From Osedax fenrisi (lineage: Eukaryota > Annelida > Polychaeta > Sabellida > Siboglinidae): a stretch of DNA of 64,000 bases. The notes below the pieces were generated by a model that was given only the letters and a program-made list of their open reading frames with translations, did no database searches and was not told the origin of the DNA. Shown here in pieces: positions 40,084 through 50,923 of this stretch. The stretch covers positions 81,900,916-81,964,915 of the forward strand of contig OZ025239.1 in the NCBI GenBank assembly GCA_964019155.1. Reading direction: 5' to 3'. Made by a program: the position numbers and the translations under genes. Each line of letters starts with the position of its first letter. Position 1 is the first letter of the stretch.

Positions 40084-42461
40084 TAATTGGTAGTAGCCAA
40101 TGTAGTAATAGGTGTTGTTGTAGCATCAGTTCCGTTATACTGAATGTATTGTTTATATTGGTGGTAATTTATGTAATATACGCGCATTGACGATCGAATT
40201 ATTTTATGTAATGGCATTAACTGATAAGCAGGTAAATTAATTAAAATTATGTTATAATAGTCAAATATAGATATAACTAGGCTATGAATTAGCAATTTGA
40301 ATGTATTAATAGTTATTGTTTTTTTTATAATTCTAATATTAATAATATTATATTATGCAATTGATAGTTGGCTGATTTGACTTTTGCGTTTATGAACATA
40401 TCAAGAATCTTATCAATTAACACTCCGAGATTGTTTTCCTTATCTGATAGTTTGTATTGTGTATTATTTATTGTAATGAAATTATTTTCGTTTTATATAC
40501 AAAACAATTATTCTGGTAACTGACACTGAAACTCTATTGATCTTATGAAAACTGAGACTAATACTTAAATGATGCCATTAATACAACTATAAGCATGAAT
40601 TAATGGCAATACATTTTATAGTGTCTGAGACTGCATTAAAGGTTTAGGTAACCCATTATTGAGACTAAACGATGATTTTGACATTGAGACTGCATCGATT
40701 CTTTATCTTTTTTTATTTCCTTTTTTATATAAAATTATAACTTTAGATGCTTTAAGTACATCAGGGTAAACACCATTTTCAATGCATTTATTAAATAAAA
40801 TTTATAAAATATTACTAATGGATAAAATAATGTTACGTATTAAAAAAAAGTTAAAATCATGGGAATCAGTACTATATTTTGAATCTCAATTATAAACAAT
40901 ATTTTCAATTTATATTGATGAAATAGGCTTTATAAAAATTGAAATCTTATTACTAGTAATATTTTCATATATATTTTTATTAGAGTATGGTATATTTTTA
41001 TTTAATTCAACACCTATATTTAAAAAATATGAATTGAACATATTAGCATTTTGTAAATCTGTTAATTTATTATCAATAATAGTTCCTGATTGTTTATTAT
41101 TTCCTATGACTTTATTTAAAGTACGCCAAGTATTATTAATATTATTATTTTTTATTTTATTATCATAATATTTTTTCTCTGTAAATTTTAATATTTTCAT
41201 TAATCAATTTTTATCATTTTTATATACATTTATTAGTGAATGAGTATTTAAAGATTTTGTATACATTTTATTCTTTTTACCTATACATTTAATGATGGAA
41301 GGGGTTAGCCATGTTTTATCAAAAACTCCAGATTTATTTTTAACTTTTTTTAATTGACAACATATATTATATGAATTAGTTAATGTAGATATACAATTTT
41401 TAAAAGATATATGAATATCAGATTGAGTTAAAATGAAAGACCAATTTATATTAGTCAGATTATTATTAAAATTTATAATATTTTGATCTGAATGATCCTT
41501 AACATATTTATAAGAGTTTTTCGTTTTTGTATTAATATTTTTTTTTAAATACAGAATATCGGTAAATGATCACTTATATCAGTCAAGAAAACGCCATTAA
41601 AAAGTGGGAAAGATAAAAAATGTGTTTAAATATTATTGATAATAGAATTTGTTTGATTAGTTATATGGGTTGGTTTTGTGATTGTCGCTATTAAATTTAG
41701 GGAATAAAGAGTATCAATAAAAAATGTAGTACTTGTATGGGAATTATGATTATTTATATTTATATTGAAATTGCCTGTTATGATTAATGATTTATTTAGA
41801 TGACGATTAAATGTAGGTTAAAGATTACACCTATTATATATAATATCAGTAAATTAAATTATATTAAATATAGGTGCTTTATATATACCTGATAGTAAAT
41901 AATTAATATGTTCGTATATAAATGAGATCGTAACCATATCATAAGCATCATTGACAGATAATGATAAATTATCAATTAATTTATATTTAATATTATTATT
42001 AATGAAAATGGAAACTCCACCTCCACGCTTATTATTTTTTAATATATGTTCATGATGAATAAGTATGAATATTAAATAAGTGTTTATTATATGTAGTTAG
42101 CCATAATTCAGTTATTACAATAATAATAAAGTTTATTTTTAAATATAAAAGGTAATCAGTAATAGAATCGAAATTTTTTGGAATACTCCGAGCATTAAAA
42201 AGGATAATAGATAATTTACGACATATATTTAAATTTAATAAATTAATATTTACACTGTAAACAAGTTTTATTTATCGATTATATTAGTATCGCATTTTAG
42301 TTCGTCAGGTATGTAATTATAAGTAAAGACTTTATTAATTGATAGTGAACTAAATTGCATTACTAATATATAAATAGAGAAGAACAATATATGTAAAAAG
42401 GACAATGGAAGCTAAACAAATAAATTAAATAAAACTAAACTAAAGATATATAATGTTGAAA

Positions 42462-42780
42462 AAATGCAATACTGAATAAGCCTGAAATGTATAAAAATAA
42501 ACCTGAATTGAATAAAATAAAAACTATAAAAACTATAAAAACTATATACTTTTAAATTGTAATACTTGTAAGTAAATGCAATAAAATGTAAATGGTATTA
42601 TATAATATTGGTAACAATATTTTTACATATTACATATGTAATACTGAATAAACCTCAAATGACTGAAAAATAAATAAAACTATAAAAACTGTATACACTT
42701 TTAATACTTGTTTATGTAATTAATGTTATGTGTTACTATATAATATTGTTAAAAATGTAATACTGAATAAGCCTGAAGTT
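42462..42780. repeat. Imperfect tandem repeat in the LINE 5' region
   Basis: A segment containing aatactgaataagcctgaa recurs at about 42469, 42640 and 42757, each followed by aaaactataaaaact-like stretches. It lies between the ORF1 and endonuclease remnants. Confidence 0.6.
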
Positions 42781-43023
42781 AGTTAAAGATTGTGTTTACA
42801 AATATAAATATTATAAATTAAATATAAAGTATAAATGCAAAATATAAATGAAGAGAAAAAAAAATAAAAAATATATAAACAATATATTTTAATTTGATTA
42901 AAATGTATCCAATTGATTAATATTATTAATTGAGATTATTGATTTTAAATCTCCTTTATTTGTATTAATATAAACAGTATCTTTATAAATCCAAGTTTTA
43001 TTTATTTTTCCTGCTTTTCTTAA

Positions 43024-43626
43024 GGGGATGGCACACGACGCCCGCCTCTCTATGTATAGAGATAGCAAATAATTGGTCTACGCAAAACTAGGCGCGCAGA
43101 TTTCTATTCATTGAATTGAGCTAATTTTTGTTATATTCTATTCATTAAATGTATACACATACTATTACAGGACGTAATTTTTATAATATATATTATATAA
43201 CATATATATTTATATGCACACATTTTAATTTTTTAATTTACGGAATTTCTATAGAAATTGTTATTTTTTGCAATTATACATATACAAATTTAGAAAATTA
43301 CGCCTGTAATAGTATTCATATATATGTTATTTATATAATGAAATAAAAATCAGTAGAATACATATACTAGTTTTTGTTATACCTAAGTTTATACACACAT
43401 ACCTAGCGCGAAATAATTATTCTGAGAAAACAGCATTTGAAAGTTGAAAGTATACATATCTATTGATAATATAGCAATTTAGAAATCAATTTTATGGCAT
43501 TTCTAGATTGAATTCACAGCTGATATTTATACAGATACTAAAACACACTACATTTATTAATATTATGGAATAAAAAATAAATACAAAATAATTTTTTTTT
43601 ATCATTTTGAACACTGGGACATCCCC
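43024..43626. mobile_element. TTAA-specific MITE (piggyBac- or Kolobok-like) inside LINE ORF1
   Basis: The element starts ggggatg and ends catcccc, flanked on both sides by TTAA (43020-43023 and 43627-43630). Joining the flanks with a single TTAA restores an uninterrupted reading frame in LINE ORF1, which proves insertion at this point. Internal arms (actattacag...cgtaattt and complement, near 43160 and 43290) form a second inverted pair. It has no transposase. Confidence 0.8.
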
Positions 43627-43940
43627 TTAAGTGTCGTGTTTTATAAAATATGTTATGTGTATTGAAAGTTAATTGCTGGCTTACATATATTTTAGTGTCA
43701 AATAGTTTATTTTTATTTTAAAATATTTTTAATGTTGTCTCTAAACTATCTAACTTAATTATATATTTAGTATACTCTATATAATCTAATACATCATCAG
43801 TTTCAGATTTTGTATTGTTATTAGTATTTAATTTATGTATATTTTAAATATTATTTTATGATAACTTTGTATCCAATTTTGTATTTATAAAATCTGTAAA
43901 ATTATTGGTATTATTAAAATCAGTTTTTAAATTAGAATCC

Positions 43941-43998
<58 letters not shown>

Positions 43999-44243
43999 TT
44001 AATATATATATATATTAATATATATTTAAATATATATAATTTTTTAAAATTTTCAATGTTAAATAAAAATAAAACTTGATCTGATCTGAAAAAAACTAAA
44101 TATGATATTTAACATTAGTGCAAAAAACTAGTCAAGAATAAATTAACATAACTCCGATTTCAGATAATTTTATTTTCAAATGTTGACTAATGTTATTCCT
44201 TATAGAATATATCTATATATTACTATAAATAGATAAATATATT

Positions 44244-44289
<46 letters not shown>
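43941..44289. other. AT repeats, no gene
   Basis: Long TA dinucleotide runs at 43948-44035 and 44248-44290 flank a short AT-rich piece. Confidence 0.7.
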
Positions 44290-44292
<3 letters not shown>

Positions 44293-45010
44293 GATGTACG
44301 AGTTAATCCATTTGAAGTCACTACCATTAATATCAATATTAATAAGTCTCAAAATAAGAATATCATGGCGAAGAGAATAAAATGCAAAAGAGAGATCAAG
44401 GATAACCAGTTAACAATAAAGTGAGGGAGAAACTTTCACATATATATTGTTCAAGATTTGAAGGAGGGCTATCTCAATTGAGTGACATTTACGATATTCA
44501 CTTTGCAGGATATTATGGGAGGAGTTTAATGACATAAATCAATTTATTTAATGGACAACGATTATTTTAAGACTTTTACTAATAATAGGAAGTTGGGAGA
44601 TAGGACGGAAATTACATAAGATATTAGGGTTGGAAGAAGTTTTTTTAAGAATGGGAGTGATGACAGCATGTTTAAAAAATGGGGATAAAATTCCATTGGA
44701 GAGAGAAGACAAGAATATAGTATGCAGATAGGGGGGTTGTACTAGCGAGTCTTTTGAATGTATACATATTAATAGGGTTATATGGAGAGAAGGAAGTGTA
44801 TTTTAAAATGTGAACATAAATGTCAGATATTGAAAGAGTAGTAAAGGTAGATAGATTATTTTACTGATTAATATACAAGTGTGCTGTATTTTTGATGAAT
44901 GTAAGTAATGATTGAGAAAGTAGTTAAGATTTTATCCGAGAAAAAGTTAGAGAATTACATTACAGAGTTTATTTTTAGAAATGTTGGTATGTATTGCATG
45001 TGTAAGGAGC
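44290..45010 (-). pseudogene. LINE reverse transcriptase fragment, heavily decayed
   Basis: The minus strand shows, with many frame changes, FLKHAVITPILKK (near 44670), FRPISQLPIISK (44580), HSIEIALLQILN (44470) and LDLSFAFYSLRHDILILRL (44400). These are fingers and palm motifs of a CR1/L2-type RT. The catalytic YADD region is missing and the sequence ends in an AT array. It is older than the other LINE copies. Confidence 0.6.
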
Positions 45011-45062
45011 TATACGTTTTCTAGCTAAAGCAAATGTGTCATATATATATATATATATAGTC

Positions 45063-45330
45063 TGGGGTCGATGGCTCAGTGGAACAACCAAAAGCTAGTA
45101 AGCCAGAGATCCCGAGTTGACTCCAGGCAGTTCTTGTTTTTCTCTTGTGTTTATCAAGAACTTAATAAACGATAAATCAAAACACACAAAAAAAAGGTTA
45201 CTATTTGTATTGTATTGTCCGGGGCCTCTCATAGTTATTTATAACATGTACAAGTCTATGACTTCTTGAGGGGTCCATTTGTATCCGCTATTTGTAATGT
45301 ATTCAATAAATAAATTTTATTATTATATAG
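45063..45330 (+). mobile_element. tRNA-headed SINE
   Basis: The head carries a good Pol III A box (tggctcagtgg, 45072-45082) and a damaged B box (gagttgactcc, 45113-45123) at tRNA spacing. The body contains tttctcttgtgtttatcaag, and the 3' part is gacttcttgaggggtccatt, ending in aataaataaa. The same body and 3' part occur in both arms of the large inverted repeat (48580-48900 and 62168-62495), so it is a real repeat family. Confidence 0.75.
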
Positions 45331-45849
45331 ATACATATATCTATCTATCTATCTATAGATATATAGATAGATATATAGTTTATTGAGTATTAAATATACA
45401 CAAAATTACATGAAACAATAATTTCATAATAAATAAATGAATACATAATAATTATGGTTTACACATGCTATAAGTAAAATAAGATAACAAATATACATAA
45501 TATTAACATAGAAAGTACAGGTTTAGATAGAATTGGTATGCATAATAGATTAATTACGTAATTTAGCTTATTTTTGAACTGAGATGACTCAACTTTCTGG
45601 TAAGGGGCGACCTATTCTAATCTCATGGGAATATTCTAGAGCCAGTAGAATGTAAACTGTAATCCATATTCCCCGAGAAATATCATAGATTGCAAAAAAG
45701 CTAAAGAATTTATCACAAATATGCCACAAAGACAGAGATAAACCAATAATTATAATAGGGGATAATAATCCCATTTATGAGAAAACAATCAATAACAAAA
45801 TAAAGATATATGAATACTAATAATAAGGGTATATTTTAAAAACAAGATA
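45331..45849. other. AT-rich, GATA-type microsatellite, no gene
   Basis: An atctatctatct and tagatagata microsatellite hairpin lies at 45330-45376. The rest has no recognised feature. Confidence 0.5.
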
Positions 45850-46170
45850 TAATCAACTAAGTACTTTTAAATGCGTCACGGAAACATAACATTGATTTAC
45901 GGATCTAATCATCGGTGGTGATCGAATTCCAATCTGTAGACACTCTTTGCATAAGTATTTCAGGTGTGTATTCATTTTGAATAGGATATTTGTTATCTTT
46001 TAATCCACATAATTTGCTGTATAAGTCGAATATATTGAAAGGATCGATATCCATAAATAAATTCAATATATTGTAAATTGGCATCAGATTCGTTACCAAT
46101 CTACGAAATGGTAATGATGTAATATTGAGAAAAATAAGACTATCGGTTTAAGAATAATTGGGAATATTAA
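45850..46170 (-). pseudogene. LINE C-terminal fragment
   Basis: The minus strand encodes ITSLPFRRLVTNLMPIYNIL, LFMDIDPFNIF and RVSTDWNSI, which correspond to the RR.R..L...YKI..G..DIDP..FF and RV...WNSLP motifs at the end of CR1-type RT proteins. No RT core is attached. Confidence 0.5.
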
Positions 46171-46199
46171 ATCTAGCAATTAACATTTACATATTATAT

Positions 46200-46238
<39 letters not shown>

Positions 46239-46562
46239 GTAATATAACAACTAACCAGAATATCATGAGGTACATTAAAATTCGCATAAACCGTTAATAC
46301 AAGTAGAACGACCATAAAGCAAATCTTTACATTTCGAGCAAATTCTTCCGGTGCTGGAGTAAGGAACTTTGCTATCTGATGGCACGTGATGTAAACGACT
46401 CCTAGTTAAAGTAGGTACAAGTTGGTGGAATTAACGGTAGTTAATGAGTATACTGATTAGTTAATAATTATAATTCGCGTATAACTATTTAAGCCGCATC
46501 TATTTGTATGTATCTGTATATACTTTATACCGTATACGGTATAAAGTTATAGGTATAAGTAT
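46171..46562. other. No gene recognised
   Basis: A TA run lies at 46200-46233, and a ttataccgtatacggtataa palindrome lies near 46530. No coding signal was seen. Confidence 0.5.
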
Positions 46563-46681
46563 AGAGATTATATATTATATATTGGATTCCCAAGGCGGAT
46601 TATGGGGATAGGTGCATATTGGGAATATTTTTCAATCAGCCATTTTTAAAAGGGAATCCAATATATAATATATAATCTCTA
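46563..46681. mobile_element. Foldback element, deleted copy, at the outer edge of the left arm
   Basis: The ends agagattatatattatat and the complement (to 46681) are about 30-bp inverted repeats. The interior caaggcggattatggggata and the ttcaatcagccatt region also occur in the larger copy at the outer edge of the right arm (63791-64000). It appears to be an internal deletion of that form. Confidence 0.7.
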
Positions 46682-46909
46682 AAGTTATGGCTATGAATGT
46701 TGTTTTAAATATGTGTCTTTACTTGACAAATTCCTAGAGATACACTAATAAAATATGCACTTAATAACAATATTTAACCTAATAAATATTGATTAATTAT
46801 CTATAATGAAAGCAATATAGTACCGGTAATTATATTAGTGGTATGTGTTGGTTAGTAGATATAGTATACTATAGTATATCTATAGAAATAGAGGTTATCG
46901 CTAAACTCA

Positions 46910-47142
46910 TCATTTAGAAATCAACTCTAACCCTTTTGATATATAGCAAACTATTCTCAGCATGTTGTACAATAGGCCACCGTCACTCTTCTTTAACACC
47001 GGGCAAATAGTGGAAGCGCACCCGAATTCAGCTAACGTGTCACGTGACAACTGAAATATAGTTTTTTATAAATATGTTTATATTATATCTCATTTAAACA
47101 AATATATAAATAATGTATATACGCATCCACACATACATACAT

Positions 47143-47187
<45 letters not shown>

Positions 47188-47568
47188 AATATGTTAACGG
47201 ATTCACCTTTATAGAGGTAAATAATATTGACTAAATATTAGACACAACTTTATCATATTGTATAATATATACGTTCTTTAATCAGTAACTATGAATTATA
47301 ATATTTCATTTAATAATCACATAGTGTACTAACTAATTTGAAAAATGTACAAGCTCCATGAGTATAACATCTATTGTTATTGGAATCGTAGTTTTGCTTT
47401 TCGCTATACATTAATGATAGGAGCCAAGATATGTCATGATCTGTAATAGAATACATCACATATAACACGTATAGTTTATACTATAATGAATATATACCTG
47501 TGTTATGGGTATAACTTCCGACGGATGTGTAGAAAGATGCTGAACACCTACAGGCACAAGTATACTTC

Positions 47569-47649
<81 letters not shown>

Positions 47650-48286
47650 TAAAACCTCTCTATAAGAAACCTCTTTATAAGAAAAACCTCTTTATAAGAA
47701 CATTTTTCACACATTTGGTTGGAATTCAACCTTTTCCACATTAAAAAACCTCTTTATAAGAAAATCTTATAAGAAAAATATAAGAAAAACCTCTTTATAA
47801 GAAACTTATTGTATACAAAATATACAAAATAATTATATATATAAATAGAAGTATTGTATATTAATAAAAATTATAGAAATTAATTATTATATAAGATTTT
47901 TTTTTCTTACAAATATTTTATATTACATAAATGGCTCGAAATGAATTAAAAATAATTAATAATTGTTATTGTATATCCATAGATTAAATTAATTAATAAA
48001 TGTTATTTTAAAATAAATCATATTTCTAAACTATTCTTTTGATTAATACTAAATAAATAAAAATAAATAAATATACTATATGTATAACATATAGGTTATA
48101 TATAACCCTATATGGTTATATATAACCTTATATGGCACTATATATGCACTATATATAGTGCATTTTCAATTATAGGTCCTAAATGAATTCTTAAAATCAT
48201 TGGAAAAGTAAAAACCTCTTTATAAGAAAACCTCTCTATAAGAAAAAAAGTACTGTAAAAAAATAGTTTCTTATAGAGAGGTTTTA

Positions 48287-48327
<41 letters not shown>

Positions 48328-48500
48328 TATATATAGTTATATAAGTATGCATACGTAATATATAAAACTAATTGTTTAGAAAAACTACTAACGATTTGGG
48401 AAAAGAAAATCCCAACTGACATTGATCCGTATTTTCCTGGGCATAATCTGCCATTCTGTTACTCCATTTCTGTGATTGAATAATTTTCATTAAAGAAATT
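46910..48500 (-). pseudogene. CAP-superfamily (SCP/CRISP-type) gene, left copy, N-terminus missing
   Basis: Four minus-strand exons join in matching phase: 48500-48393 (QKWSNRMADYAQENTDQC), 47547-47498 (CSASFYTSVGSYTHNTG), 47440-47330 (EKQNYDSNNNRC, ACTFFKLV) and 47031-46910 (GCASTICPV, IVCYISKG, stop at 46910-46912). They follow the CAP order: WS..la.yAq..a..C, GEN region, W..E...yd..nn.C, CGHFTQLVW region, lGCg.a.C, VCnY.p.G. CAP proteins are secreted and are found in venoms, sperm coats and immune roles. The GHFTQ histidine and the GEN motif are absent. Upstream of the first exon, an HN residue pair lies in another frame, suggesting a frameshift. The signal exon was not found. The first intron holds a Tigger-like MITE. 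Confidence 0.55.
47647..48289. mobile_element. Tigger/pogo-like MITE
   Basis: The ends cagtaaaacctctctataag (47647) and the complement (to 48289) are perfect inverted repeats beginning CAGT, flanked by TA on both sides, as for Tc1/mariner-pogo elements. The interior repeats cctctttataagaaa several times and has no transposase. It lies in the first CAP intron and is absent from the right arm. Confidence 0.85.
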
Positions 48501-48579
48501 CTTATGATGCAAATTATGATTGATAATATATATATATATATATAATAATTTGTATTGAAACCACGTATATATATCGAAT

Positions 48580-48905
48580 ACAATACAAATAGCTGATACA
48601 AATGCACCCCTCAAGAAGTCGTAGACTTATACACGTTAGAGTTAAGGGTAACTATCACATGATAATATCTGTTTCTATAATTATCCCATAGGACATTATA
48701 ACATTATCCTACATTATAGTGTAAAAAAGTAAATCTGAAAATAATAATAAATAACTGCGAGGGTCTATGACTATAAAATACAAAGAGTAGCATTTTGTTA
48801 TTGTGTTTTGATTTATGGTATATTAAGTTCTTGATAAACACAAGAGAAAAATAAGAACTGACTGAAGTCGAAACCGGGACTTCTCGCTTGTTAGCTTTTT
48901 ACTAT
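48580..48905 (-). mobile_element. tRNA-derived SINE, left arm
   Basis: The complement reads ggtttcgacttc (B box), then the cttgtgtttatcaagaactt body and the gacttcttgaggggtgcatt 3' part. It carries about 130 bp extra in the middle compared with the copy at 45063. The mirror copy is at 62168-62495. Confidence 0.75.
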
Positions 48906-48952
48906 ATATATATATATTCTATTAATTAAATGTATCAATATACTACACCTAG

Positions 48953-49354
48953 TCAAAGATATTTAAATACTCCACCTACATTACTACCTACATAACTACC
49001 TATAGGTGTATATTGAATACACGACAAGCTACTAACGATATTGTACATAGCGCTACTGTTCAGACTGGAACGAAACCTCTTGTAGCCCTGCTCGAGATTG
49101 TACCTGGTCGGTACCGGTACTCTATTGGCCAGACCACAAGCTCGCGTGTACCTGACCTCACTTGACTCGATGACCTCGTCTTGGACGACTGTCACGTGAC
49201 CTCCGTTATTTAATTCTATGTTTATACCGCACTCCGCTAGTCTGTTAACACAGGCGTGAGGAAAATGTAGTAGGTTATTAAACTATACTATACTATTATA
49301 AATTTATAGTATGTATAATTATAACTACTTATATAATATTACATAATACTATAG

Positions 49355-49401
<47 letters not shown>

Positions 49402-49436
49402 TTTATACATATACGCACGTATATACCTGTATACAG

Positions 49437-49483
<47 letters not shown>

Positions 49484-49911
49484 ATATGTGTATGTATATA
49501 TACTTATAATATTTTAATTTTTTTCTAATAGATATATTTCATTAAAATATATAATATATATGTCTATATACACTAGAGTGTGAATCGTATACAATAATAC
49601 ATACTTTAATATAGTGTGGTTAGTATACACTGTCTTCAACACAGTGATACTAAGGCAGGATAAGCCTTAGGTTTACATACTAATAATAGACCTGCCTATA
49701 ATACCTGCTTGTAGTGTGCCCCGTACAAGCTATCTTATATATTAATATTTATATCAGTATTCAATTAATTATATAATTAAGCATTAAGTTATAATGTATA
49801 CTATAACTATTAAGGTGCATACTACGGAGACATATTACTGGTAAGGCCGCAATAACAAGCTGGTACTTACGTTAGCAGAATAGCGAGGCTGAGGGTAATC
49901 GCTGCGAACAT
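48953..49911 (-). CDS. Novel 109-residue secreted protein, left copy
   Basis: Exon 1 (49911-49871) encodes [13 protein letters not shown] and ends with a consensus gtaagt donor. Exon 2 (49241-48953) follows a ttaacag acceptor in matching phase 2 and stops at 48953-48955. A signal peptide of about 16 residues is followed by a polar protein with three cysteines (18, 49, 88) and a Gly/Ser/Val-rich tail ([11 protein letters not shown]). No known domain was recognised. A TATAAAA box (complement of 49969-49975) and three CACGTG boxes lie upstream. The coding sequence is identical, base for base, to the right-arm copy. An alternative is that exon 2 splices further into the CAP exons, but the in-phase stop argues against it. 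Confidence 0.65.
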
Positions 49912-49968
49912 TCTAGATGTCTGTTGTTGTTGTCGAGTAGGATGACGATCTATGATCAGAGTACCTCG

Positions 49969-50030
49969 TTTTATAGAGACTTACAATATCACGTGGTAGA
50001 CTGATCACGTGGTATAAGTCAGATCACGTG
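49969..50030 (-). promoter_or_regulatory. Promoter of the left 109-residue protein gene
   Basis: A TATAAAA box (complement of 49969-49975) lies about 58 bp before the ATG. Three CACGTG E-boxes stand upstream at 49990, 50006 and 50025. The mirrored arm has the same arrangement. bHLH-zip factors are the expected binders. Confidence 0.6.
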
Positions 50031-50923
50031 ATATGTATAGGTTACGTAAGCGTAGCGCTTTATTGTTTCTCTATTTAGGTCGCGATTACCTCAAGCCACT
50101 ACTATTACCACCACTCGCGATAAAGGTTAATGTTTATAGCCCACAAGTCGACCTATGGGTGGTGATGTTTCAATTGTCTCGGGGTTTATTTATAGATTAT
50201 AACGCTTTTTTATAGTATTATGTAATATGGAAACTCACATAAGCAATTTATTTGTAATATATATATATATATATATATATATGTATTTATTATCAATATT
50301 ACATATAGTTTTTAAATATATATTTAATTAATGATTATTTATATATTATAAAGAATATGTTCACGGTAGTATTATTTATATACGTGCATTTTAATCAGCC
50401 TATATATAGATAGTTATACGATCTTCAGCTTTAATAATAATACTGGTTTGACACTATACTTTTCAATTGTAACATATATATGCACCTCCACCCCCGCCAT
50501 ATATAGCCCATGTTAACTCTCATCCTTATTGACATTCTCGGGTTAACAATATCATCCAAGCTGAGAATTACCATGCATGTGCCATATCACACCCATATGG
50601 GATACATTAAGGGGCGTGGCTATACACACGCTATCGAGAGTACATCTATTTCGTTATAACAAATAACATTATAATTTCAGTTATTTATTTATGAATGTAT
50701 TTTTTTATATATATATATATACTATAACAAATAATAATGTTACATAATTGTTAAAATTAATTATAAAAAATAAATATCCAAATAACTTTTCCAGTATTTT
50801 ATTAATATCAATAATAATACAAATAATAGAATAAATAATAAAAATAAGAATAATGCAATATAACTAATGGAATATATGGAATGCAGGGAATATCTACAGC
50901 ACTGTAAATATCGTATACCGGGT
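50031..50923. other. Intergenic part of the left arm
   Basis: Lies between the start of the 109-residue gene and the end of the WAP gene. It contains a GC-richer block at 50041-50175, an AT run at 50260, and an inverted element-like block at 50480-50640. A 60-codon open frame at 50033 is conserved in the other arm, but so is all surrounding DNA, so it is not called a gene. Confidence 0.5.

Larger units (their letters stand above)
40083..43940 (-). pseudogene. CR1/Jockey-type LINE, ORF1 plus ORF2 remnants, internally deleted
   Basis: On the minus strand, ORF1 remnants are seen at 43930-43631 and 43019-42900 (KTWIYKDTVYINTNKGDLKS, the usual C-terminal block). The endonuclease lies at about 42250-41300 (GNFNI- and ITKPTHITNQTNSI-like segments). 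The linker at 41200-40910 contains TWRTLNKVIG and ANMFNSYFLNIG. The RT start near 40790 reads YPDVLKASKVIILYKKG. The RT core with its catalytic motif is missing, and the thumb resumes at 40400-40083 (LVISIFDYYN, LPLHKI-like). The linker is followed after a deletion by the C-terminus, and there are many frameshifts. ORF1 is interrupted by the TTAA element at 43024. Confidence 0.7.

Noticed and set aside
45063..45135. A functional tRNA gene
   Set aside because: The A box is good but the B box and arms do not fold into a clean cloverleaf, and the body continues as a repeat seen elsewhere; it is a SINE head.
50033..50215. 60-codon frame conserved in both arms (mirror at 60873-61079)
   Set aside because: The entire arm is conserved, so conservation of this frame is no evidence. 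It lies in the upstream region of the 109-residue gene and has no recognised motif.
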